This document shows, in pieces, positions 1 through 7,846 of a stretch of DNA of 24,250 nucleotides (position 1 is the first letter of the stretch; every line of letters starts with the position of its first letter). The DNA lies in assembly GCA_001179505.1 (NCBI GenBank), contig CDMY01000367.1, positions 74,857 to 99,106 of the forward strand, written 5' to 3'. The DNA comes from Vitrella brassicaformis. Lineage: Eukaryota > Sar > Vitrellaceae. The position numbers and the translations under genes were made by a program. The notes beneath the pieces are model-generated. The model searched no databases. It worked only from the letters and a program-made list of their open reading frames with translations, and was not told the DNA's origin.

Positions 1-345
1 GAGGGAGCGGAGCGGGAGAGAGTCGTAGTTCCGTGTTGTGTTCCTCTTACTTTATGACTTGTCGATGTATCGACAGTCTGGGTCTGTGCTGTTGTGTGTG
101 TGAGTCAGGTGTTGGCATAATGCACTTAGTGGGATTCCAGCCAGTCAAATACCGACACACCGGTATGCATGGTATATAGGTACCTACTCACTACCACCAT
201 TGGTTGTGCCCTTCTTCGTTGGCATGCCACCAGTGTAGTGTAGTTACTGTGTGTGCGTCCTTCATGCCATCCAACCACCGAGCCAGTGCATGCCTGTCTG
301 TGTCTGCACACGTATCCCCTCCACCCGCGATATACACCGCTCTCT

Positions 346-390
346 CTGTGTGCTGTGTGTTGTGTGCTGTGTGTTGTGTGTTGTGTGCAG
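346..390. repeat. Degenerate TGTG(C/T)TG repeat
   Basis: A purine/pyrimidine-biased tract of tgtgtgctgtgtgttg units ending in gcag, so it resembles the TG-rich 3' ends of the introns in the neighbouring genes. No exon was recognised after it. Confidence 0.7.
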
Positions 391-892
391 TCCGCACCAA
401 TCTATTGAGATGCATATTAGCTATCGAAACAAAATCGTTATGGGGTGGCCATGGCGTGGGTGGTGCTCTGACTGCTGCTGGTGTGGTGTCGCCCACTCAG
501 GCTACTCAATACTCAACATCTTATCTGCGAGCACAAAGTAAGACAGACAGACAGACTGACAGACACAGAGAGACAACAAGATTAGGCACAGAGAGAGAGA
601 GAGAGCGACTGTTCTCTTCCCTTACCCATGGTGAAAGGGCTGTGTGTTTTGATGCGTACGAATGCCCGCTCGTGTGTGCCTGGTGCCAGCCACGTTTGCT
701 GCCCACATTGACTCACCGCCCATCTTTTGTTTTGCTGCTGTGATGTGTGTTGTGTTGTGTTGTAGATTTGTGCATCACGGGATTCTGGACATTAGCCGAC
801 CGCTTCGTCTCTTGGCTCGTCCTGCCGTGTGGTGTGGTGCATGCAGCGTTTTCCATCACAAACAAAAAGATACTGCCAGTCATCCCATCCTG

Positions 893-916
893 CAGCCAGC
901 CAGCCAGCCAGCCAGC
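893..916. repeat. (CAGC)n tetranucleotide microsatellite
   Basis: Perfect cagc/agcc tandem units. The same repeat type recurs near 1352-1370 and 1535-1575, marking a simple-repeat-rich non-coding stretch. Confidence 0.85.
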
Positions 917-1023
917 TACCGACAGGCAAGTCGACCGAGGCAGGCACCTGACTTGCACACACAGCCCTGTCCGTACTCATGTAAGTCAGTCATGTGTGTG
1001 CATTGGGTGGGTTGGTTGAGGGG

Positions 1024-1049
1024 TCTGTGTGTGTGTGTGTGTGTGTGTG
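1024..1049. repeat. (TG)n dinucleotide microsatellite
   Basis: A nearly perfect TG run of about 24 bases in the left non-coding region. Confidence 0.9.
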
Positions 1050-1262
1050 CATATCGTGACTGACACATACACACGACGATACGATCACGTGTGTCGACAC
1101 ACACACGTCACGGACGTTACGTTGCTGTCTCTCTGCTTTGCTCTGTGTGTGTGTGGTTTCTGTCTGCATGTGCTGCTGGCGACCGGTGGTGGTTGTGGTC
1201 ATCTTCCCCTCTGCGCCGTCTCTCCTTCAACCCTGCCGCTGGTGCTCGTGCTGCTGATGGTC

Positions 1263-1308
1263 GATCTCTCCATCTCTCCATCTCTCCATCTCTCCATCCA
1301 TCCATCAG
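1263..1308. repeat. (ATCTCTCC)n minisatellite grading into (ATCC)n
   Basis: Four copies of an 8-base unit (atctctcc) followed by three tcca units, ending in cag. An octamer unit shrinking to a tetramer suggests replication slippage. Confidence 0.85.
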
Positions 1309-1885
1309 GCAAGCAGTACATACGAGACTTCGATCCGTTAGCGTGCCAGCCGAGCCAGCCAGCCAGGCAGCCCGCCATGTGCGTCCGTCCATGTGGGATG
1401 TTTTGGTGGTTTGGCACACAGGCATCATTCTAAATGGCTCACACGGAATGACTACATGGGTTGGTCAATCATTGGACAGACGAGACAAGACAGGGCCGCC
1501 TGGGGGGGGTACATGACAGACATGTGCGCTGTCAGCCAGCCAGTCTGCCAGCCAGCCAGACAGCCAGGCAGGCACCCACTAGCTCAGACAGACAGAAACA
1601 GACAGAAGGGGTGAGGGGGGCCTGGCTTGGGTGGCTCGGCTAGGCTCGCTGGCGTCCATGTGGTGTGCATGTGTGTGTGGCGCCTATGCGTGTGTCTGAA
1701 TCGAATCACCGTTCTTCTGTCTGTCTGCCTGCCTGTCTGCCTGTTTGTGTGTGTTGTGTGGTTGCAGTTTCCAAACACATCAGCATAACAATAATGGCAT
1801 CACCAGTATGGGAACCACCGACCCGACCCGACCCCACCAAGTAGTCGATGACGGACAGACAGACCGGGGGGCGGTTTGGTGATAC

Positions 1886-1922
1886 ATGGGTGGGTGGGTG
1901 GGTGGATGGATGGGTGGGTGGG
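1886..1922. repeat. (GGGT)n/(GGAT)n microsatellite
   Basis: Interspersed tggg and tgga units on the + strand, G-rich enough to be a potential G-quadruplex tract. It lies between genes and overlaps no predicted exon. Confidence 0.85.
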
Positions 1923-2007
1923 ACAAGAAGGCAGGCCTCTCTGTGTGTGTGTTTTGGTTGAGACGCTCTCGGTCTCGTTCGTTCCGTTTTTTGTCTGTTG
2001 TGCGATG

Positions 2008-2064
2008 TGCCGTCACCGTGTGGCTTTGCCTCTCATCGTGGGGGAGGGGCATGCGGTGACGGCA
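2008..2064. other. 11-bp inverted repeat (stem-loop candidate)
   Basis: TGCCGTCACCG at 2008-2018 is exactly complementary to CGGTGACGGCA at 2054-2064, leaving a 35-base loop. A second, overlapping 7-bp complement exists between ctttgcc (2024-2030) and ggcaaag (2061-2067), so two alternative folds are possible. Function is unknown. Confidence 0.6.
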
Positions 2065-2192
2065 AAGTACTACAACAGGCGAAGGACGGACGGACGGATG
2101 GGAGACGGGAGACACGTGTGTGGGCGTGTGCGTGGTCCAGTGGTGTTCGATAGCGAGCTAGCCAGAGGCTGTGTGCACACACACGGGGTGGT

Positions 2193-2229
2193 GACTGACT
2201 GACTGACTGACTGGATGGATGGATGGATG
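2193..2229. repeat. (GACT)5 followed by (GGAT)4 microsatellite
   Basis: Two adjoining tetranucleotide arrays, gact units then ggat units, in non-coding DNA. Confidence 0.9.
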
Positions 2230-2286
2230 CTCTCTCCTCCTTTCCTTCGTCTCGGTGATTTGTGTTGGTTCCACCATTCACACCAG

Positions 2287-2330
2287 ACCGACTTCCAATG
2301 AGCACATTCGAAAGTGCTCTTGTGGTCGGT
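2287..2330. other. Imperfect stem-loop
   Basis: GAGCAC (2300-2305) pairs with GTGCTC (2314-2319) around an 8-base loop. The outer arms ACCGAC (2287-2292) and GTCGGT (2325-2330) pair as well, giving a two-tier hairpin. A further small hairpin follows at 2355-2390 (CAAAC..ACGAG with CTCGTGTTTG). These may be a structured RNA or chance folds in GC-rich DNA. Confidence 0.4.
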
Positions 2331-2680
2331 GTGTTGTGGGTGGTGAGTGCGACACAAACCAACGAGATGAGGAAGATGAGCTCGTGTTTGCAACTTGTGT
2401 GTGTTGGGTAGCCAGCCAATGGCTCTCCCTCCGTCCCACTCATCTCATCCATTCCAGTCACCACAACGCACGTACATGTCTGTCTACTCTACATGGGTAT
2501 CACTCACTGGATGGATGGATATGCACGATGGGCCGTGCCGTCAGTCAAGTTGATGGCCCTGCCCGTCAGTCTCGCTCAAGTGAGTATATATAATACCAGA
2601 TCAGCCTGCCTGCACAGCACTTGACTGACGCGGTTTTGTCAACGGTGTGATGGGTGCATGGGTACGTGAATGGATGAATG

Positions 2681-2703
2681 CACAGACAGACAGACAGACA
2701 GAG
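2681..2703. repeat. (CAGA)n microsatellite
   Basis: Five cagacaga-type units. This repeat is common in introns of this window on both strands; a GGAT array (2818-2840) follows downstream. Confidence 0.85.
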
Positions 2704-3216
2704 AGATGGGGAGGGATGGATCGAATGTTTTGAGCTGAGCCTGTCTGAGAGGGATCTGATCGCGTCGCAGTTTGACGCCGTTGCCCCACTGCCTGCCTGC
2801 CTGCCGTGTCGGCCATGGACGGATGGATGGATGGATGGACACACGCGGTGGTGTTTGTTTGTCTATTGCTGACTGACGGAATGCGCCTCTTCTACGTGCA
2901 ACGTGACACGGGGAATGGGTGGCTCTCGCTTTAAGCAGTGGGTGAGAGGACCGATGTGTCTATGGATCTGCCTGCCTACCATCAACCAACGAATGTTTGA
3001 CCAACCGAGCTGAGCAGGACCCCGCCTTCATTTCATTCAACGCACTCATATATTCACATCATCCATCCATCAAATCCACTTAACATTGTCACACACCGAC
3101 ACACACATGTGCAGGTGTCCAAAGACCATCCGTCCGTCACAGGTCTCACGTCAATTCAATTAGCCACATGGAGCACACCACCGACCCTCCCAGTCACCCC
3201 CTCCTGTCTGTCGCCT

Positions 3217-6200
3217 TCAGTCAGCAAGATCCAGCGTCAGCACCTGCTGCTTCATGTGCATCACAGCCTGGCCCCGTTGCTGCTGCCGAGGAGACGGAGG
3301 ATAGGCCAGCCGTGCCCCAGGGTGCTGCACCGCTGAGACCGGCCGACTCACTCGAGGCTTCTTCTGCTGTACATCAGTGGTGGACGACCGCCGTGGCTGC
3401 GGCGATGGTGGGGGCTGAGGTGGGGGCGGGGCAGGGGGGTTGATGCGGTATGAAGACGAGACGGTGGGTTTGGCGTAGGAGGGCACCTCCCCTGGGGCCG
3501 AGTACCGTCTGGCGGGCTTCCTCGGTGGGACCTCCTCAGTGTCTTCCTCCTCATCTTCTTCATCTGACTCACTCTCCTCTTCTCCTTCTTCTTCTTCGTT
3601 TTCATCTTCCTCTTCGTCGTCCTCTTCCTCTTCCTCTGCTTCTGACTCGGACGATGACTCCTCAGCTGCCGCCACCTGCTGTCGCGGGGGCGGGGGGTGC
3701 TTGGATCGGCTGCTCCTGTCATCGGACTGAAGGGAAAGGGGCAAAGGAAAGGCATGCAGTGTGTCTGACTGTCTGGGGAGGGTGGGTGGTGGTGGTGGTG
3801 TGGCGTACGTCGATTCTGAGGAGCTCGGCGACGATGTCGACTGGCAGATTGACGAGAGAGGCCACCTCACTCACACCCTACACACACACACACACGCAGA
3901 AGGAATCCCTTGTGCATGACTGACGATAGGTACACCAATGCGCCGATGCGATGCGCACCGGTGGAGGTGGGAGTCCAGATGGCGGCAGTGGTTCGGTCAT
4001 CCGCCTCCGCTGCAGCAGCTTCATCGCCGCCTGGGTCCGGCACTTGGGGCACTGACACGTGAAGCCATAATCCTGATGACACACAACCAGATGCCTCCAT
4101 GCACCGCACCCCTGCAGACTCTATCACCCGTACGGCTACCTGCTGCAGCTGCTTCTGCCGGAGTTCCAGCGGCTTGGCCTCGTCGATGTACGACTGGAGG
4201 ATCTCCTCGCCCGCCCGGATGGGCCGTGCCGCCTTGACCACCGACTCTTTGCAGTTGACGTAATCCACGTCAACATTCGGCCAGCACGAATGATTCGTCA
4301 ACGCAACTATGCGACACACACACAGACATAAGGAAAGATATTGGGCCGAGGGGCCATCATTTGTGTTGGTATGTGGGTGTTTCACCTGATCTGAAGAGCC
4401 CGATACCGAGGAACGGCGGGAAGATGCCGTTCTTGTCGTCGTTTTCGTCAGAGTCTGCGTCGCGTGTGTCGGCGGCCATGGCGGCAGTGGGGCTGTGAGG
4501 AAGCTCGTGCTCCTCTTCCTCCTCCTCCACACAATCCACTATACGCTTTACCTCACGAAACACCTGCACACACACACACATCCATCCATCCATCTATTGA
4601 GGGGTCTCGTTGCGTATGAAGACGTACCGGTTGGCATGCAATGAGTGCCCTGTGCACATTCTGTGGTGTGGTGACTCTGTTGGCCATGTTGCGGCGGATG
4701 ATGCGGTTGAGGGGGTGGGGGAACTCCACGTTCATGTTGACCAGATCGAACTGACCCTGATCCATGAATGGGTGCACCGAGAGCACACCATTCACACACA
4801 GCCGGACAGAGGATGGATGGCTGGCTCTTTGACCGCCAATGTCTTCCACATGTACCGTACCAGTAGGTTAGCGTAGTACTCGAGCGAGAAGAGCTCCAGC
4901 CAGTTTGGCGGCGGGATCGACGGGTGCGTGTGTGCGTCTTTGGTGTCGCGCGTGATGACGTCCAGGAACACCTGATTGAGCCGACTCAGAGACTCCGACA
5001 GACTGCACAGGCAGGGATCCGGGCAGTGAGGAAATTGAGAATTTGCGGCTCAATGTCCGTCCCTGCCACCATTCACTCACCACTTGAGTCTGTGTTCTCT
5101 ATAGTGAAGGCTCGACGGCTGCCGCCGCACCCTATCCTCACCAACCAAGTCATACCTGCATCGCATCAGAGCCATCCAATCCACGCAACAGAAAGGACGC
5201 CATTCACGCCAACACGGGATATGATTTGTGTTGTTGGCCTCTCACCAGGGTTTTTGGTAGAAAACGGCGTACTCCGCCATGCACAGGTCGAGGGGCCGCT
5301 CCTCGTACTTGACCTGACAGATAATGTCGGCGTACACCAGGCCGGCGAGAATGAAGTTCTCGTGATAGCGACGCGCATGCCTGACGAGAGAAAGCAGAGC
5401 TGTGAATGGCCGGCAGGCAGATGCATGGATGCACGTTGCTCTGTGGCGTATGTGTACTTGCAGAAGTCCTTCCATTTGTGACGTCTGACGGGGGTCATCT
5501 CGGCGCACAGGATGCGATGATGCGTTGAACGAAGGGCGGTCTGAGGGACGAAGGAAGGAAACACAGACATGTGAACAGTCGTGAATGCGTGTTCGTTGAT
5601 GTGTTTAGCCTGCCGCACCTGCATGCATTCGTGTGAGCAGAAGACCTCCCCAGAGCCGTGTGGGCACTTGAGGGGGCGAGGCAACCCTTCCTCCAGATAC
5701 TGCACACCCAATTAAACACCCAACCACACCCATTTTATGCCCGCATCAGTGAGTGGCTGGAGCCGCCTCTCTCTGCGTACCTTGGTCACATGTGAGGTCA
5801 GGGCCTGGTGCGCCTCGGGAAAGTTCTTGGCCAACGACTTGCCCGCACTGATGCCGACAGACAGACAGACAGCCACACAGACCGATATGCATAATATGAG
5901 GAAGGGCACAGTGTTCATGGATGGGGTCTGTTGACACCCACTTGGCGAGTACGTGGTCGAGCTGCTGGCGAAATCCACCCACTATACGGAAGCAGTGGCT
6001 GCACGCTATGCAGCAGCGTCTGTTGTGGAAAGGGCAGACAGACAGGCACACAGACAGACGACATGAGTGCGGCACAACACAGCTGTGGTTCACTCACTCC
6101 CTCTCTGTGGTGTGGGCTCACTTGGAGTACAGGTGCTGCATGGCCTTGAGTGGTGTGTCCCGGTACACAACTGCATAAGCAGAACAGGCCGGCAATGCAC

Positions 6201-6570
6201 AGCACACAGGCGACCCTTTGCCTCTCCTTTGGCTTCTCTCACCATCTCCCTTTTGGAAGTCCCTCAGTGCCACGAGCCCCATGCCCATCTCTCGACCAAA
6301 GTAGCGAATGCCCACATCCTTGAACGTGCTGTCGCAGAACCGCTCATGCCACATCCGATAGATCTCGCTGCGCAACGCATATGGCGGCCACGGCTCAGTC
6401 TCACTCTCAGTCTCCCTCGCCGTCAGCTGCTCATCCCGCTCCTCTACCAGAGAAGCAGAGTCTTCTGGTGCTTCAGGCTCTTCTGCCGGTGCCATCGTGA
6501 CCTCTTCTGCTTGGCCTGGAGGCCGGCTGATGTCTTGTTGGCTCACCGCCGGCGCCGAAGCAGCATTCAT
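3217..6570 (-). CDS. SET and MYND domain (SMYD-type) protein lysine methyltransferase, 15 exons
   Basis: Predicted 734-aa S-adenosylmethionine-dependent lysine methyltransferase. Exons (5' to 3', minus): 6570-6243, 6170-6122, 6019-5942, 5847-5781, 5699-5619, 5540-5458, 5380-5246, 5155-5081, 5002-4861, 4756-4628, 4563-4386, 4306-4140, 4072-3959, 3877-3809, 3726-3217; all phases agree. What is seen: an acidic N-terminus; a SET N-part with GREMGMGLVALRDFQKGD (about 92-109); MYND zinc ligands split by an insert (C132-x2-C135, then C186, C195-x3-C199, H209-x3-C213); the SET core NHSCWPN (453-459) with GEEI..SYID (about 481-490); and a post-SET CQCPKC (510-515). The C-terminus (566-734) is Ser/Glu/Asp-rich, then Pro/Arg-rich. 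The SET-MYND-SET-postSET order is that of SMYD proteins, which methylate histones or other proteins. The target here is unknown. The acceptor of exon 10 is uncertain (4756 or 4750). The start is the first Met of the open frame, 244 bases from the divergent DUF5675-like gene. Confidence 0.85.
5081..5155 (-). other. 75-nt exon hidden in a long apparent intron of the SET/MYND gene
   Basis: Without this exon the gene would have a 243-nt intron (5003-5245), more than twice the others. The 75-nt segment is preceded by gatgcag, followed by a perfect GTGAGT donor, enters and leaves in phase 2, and is open, encoding 25 residues starting YDLVGED. Including it leaves introns of 90 and 78 nt, typical for the gene. 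It could also be a cassette exon, since skipping it keeps the frame. Confidence 0.65.
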
Positions 6571-6814
6571 GCCGAAGGCTCGGATGACGAATATCAGATA
6601 ACCACGTTCCGATGATGTGACAAAGAAGTTGATACAAAACGCCGTGGCGCTCAGGAGGCGCTTCAGTGGAGCATGTCTGCGAGCTTAGCCGAAAGAGCTC
6701 GCAGTTCGAGGAATTCCTACGGGGAAGAATGGCTAATCACGTACATTACAAACCACAAATAACACTTCCGTCGCCACCTATCGTTTCTTTTCTCGTCATC
6801 GGCCAGCGTCAGTC
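6571..6814. promoter_or_regulatory. Divergent promoter region, SET/MYND and DUF5675-like genes
   Basis: The 244 bases between two head-to-head start codons should contain the promoters and 5' UTRs of both genes. The region is free of microsatellites. It contains a 9-bp perfect hairpin, CTGCGAGCT (6677-6685) with AGCTCGCAG (6696-6704), followed at once by TTCGAGGA. A similar pair of motifs occurs in the divergent region at 11177-11205. No TATA box was recognised. Confidence 0.55.
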
Positions 6815-7213
6815 ATGACGAGCAGCCTTGCCATCGTGATCACCCGCGACTCATCGCCCACGACGCACAACAGCATCACGGCACGCATGGGCACCTTCTC
6901 ATGCTCAGGCGTCAACAGCAGCAGCGGCCACACGCTAGAGAACGAGGGCCAGAAGATTCCCACGGGCACCTACTCAGCCTTCGTCCGCCGAGACCGTCAG
7001 ATGCCTCGCATCCAGCTGCAGGACGTCCCAGGCCGCACCGAGATCCAGATCCACACCGGCAACTGGGTGAAAGATGTGACGGGCTGCATCCTGCCGGGGA
7101 CGGGCACTGCCACGGACGAGAAGGGGCCCATGGTGACCAACAGCGGTGCTGCGATGAACAAGATGATGGAGGGGGTTGTCGATGGCACCAAGATCACCGT
7201 CACTGTCATGTGA
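6815..7213 (+). CDS. DUF5675-like protein of bacterial/phage type, intronless
   Basis: A 132-aa single-exon gene among genes with 11-17 exons each. The sequence carries features I associate with DUF5675, a family found mostly in bacteria and phages: a GTFSCSGV-type strand and HTLEN (about 50-54), IPTGTY (about 58-63), then a conserved core at about 75-100 with LQDVPGR, IQIHTGNW, KDVTGCILPG. The His and Cys within HTGN...GCI recall the His/Cys arrangement of L,D-transpeptidase active sites, but catalysis by this family is not established to my knowledge. There is no signal peptide or membrane segment. The length equals the usual domain, so it looks complete. The ATG at 6815 is the first of the frame. 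Base composition matches host exons, suggesting an old, ameliorated transfer. The stop overlaps a GTGAGT motif, so a spliced alternative C-terminus is possible. The family call rests on remembered motifs; no search was run. Confidence 0.75.
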   Translation: MTSSLAIVITRDSSPTTHNSITARMGTFSCSGVNSSSGHTLENEGQKIPTGTYSAFVRRDRQMPRIQLQDVPGRTEIQIHTGNWVKDVTGCILPGTGTATDEKGPMVTNSGAAMNKMMEGVVDGTKITVTVM

Positions 7214-7846
7214 GTGACGGGCGGAGGGTGCTGCGTGCGGGTGCATGAGTGGGTGGGTGTTCAGGAGGGCAGGTGGTGGTGTTGGCTTGCTTTTTCAATA
7301 GGGCTGGCTGACAGACTGACAGGCGGGGCGGTGAGGGTGCACTCGATGCCCTGTGGCTATGGGATGTGTCCTGCCTCTCTTCTAAATATCAATGTGCCTG
7401 CTTGTGCTCTTCTGACATACACTAATAGACCCGTTTGCCTGACTGACCTCCGTTCGTCGTGCATGCCATGCATGGCTGGACAGGACACATCCGTGGTGGA
7501 CCCTCTACATGGCTACAGTGATGACCAGCTGCACACAGATTGACAAGTACGTCTGCCCACACCCACGGTCGGTCGATCGCTATACACACGGACGGACGCA
7601 TCTCAGCGCACACACATGAATGAGGACACCATAGACCATATACACATACAAACATCCATCGATGGACGCTGTCAGCACGCATAACCCCCCTCCCCTCCCC
7701 TCCCAAATACATGTGTCAACCAACACCGACCCACAGACAGACAGATGTGTGCCGTCCAACCAGCAACGCACCCTTGCCATGCCGTCCAAAGAGAAAAACG
7801 CGTGACCGAGCGCTGTGCATACATGTCTCTACAGTGTGCTTACGCA
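7214..7846. other. Convergent intergenic region
   Basis: The space between the 3' ends of the DUF5675-like gene (plus) and the first F-box-like gene (minus). The frames here are low complexity or unsupported. It contains (CAGA) and (CCCT) tracts. If the last exon of the F-box-like gene is spliced rather than terminated at 7847, a further minus-strand exon could lie here (for example a frame at 7789-7580), but its resemblance to the paralog is too weak to call. Confidence 0.5.

Larger units (their letters stand above)
1..3216. other. Microsatellite-rich non-coding region, no credible gene
   Basis: About 3.2 kb upstream of the SET/MYND gene terminus. Open frames of 60-140 codons occur on both strands, but they run through simple repeats and translate to low-complexity Cys/His/Thr/Ser peptides. 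I found no recognisable domain and no chain of phase-compatible exons like those in the rest of the window. The DNA is dominated by TG, CAGA/TCTG, GCCA, GGAT/TCCA and GGGT repeats. Three stem-loops lie between 2008 and 2390, and a short AT-rich stretch (tatatataata) lies near 2584-2594. The lowest part (about 3100-3216) may be 3' UTR of the minus-strand SET/MYND gene. The region could be intergenic, a long UTR or a non-coding transcript; sequence alone does not decide. Confidence 0.6.

Noticed and set aside
204-743. Plus-strand open frame of 179 codons near the left edge
   Set aside because: It runs through TGTG, CAGA and GA repeats; the product is low-complexity and matches no family. Overlapping frames on both strands are of similar length.
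2033-2464. Minus-strand open frame of 143 codons
   Set aside because: It contains microsatellite-coded Ser/His/Pro runs and covers two stem-loops, with no domain and no exon-like neighbours.
3539-3730. Plus-strand frame coding a long Ser run
   Set aside because: It is the antisense shadow of the Glu/Asp-rich tail of the SET/MYND protein (gag/gaa codons read as tcc/tct).
6670-6715. Possible tRNA (hairpin followed by gttcgag resembling a T-loop)
   Set aside because: No acceptor stem, D arm or anticodon arm could be drawn around it. It is better described as a hairpin within a divergent promoter.
7580-7789. Possible extra 3' exon of F-box-like gene 1 (frame after a cacag acceptor, with GHA resembling the paralog's KGHA)
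   Set aside because: Only a three-residue match; the rest does not align with the paralog tail and is repeat-like. Left as an open alternative only.
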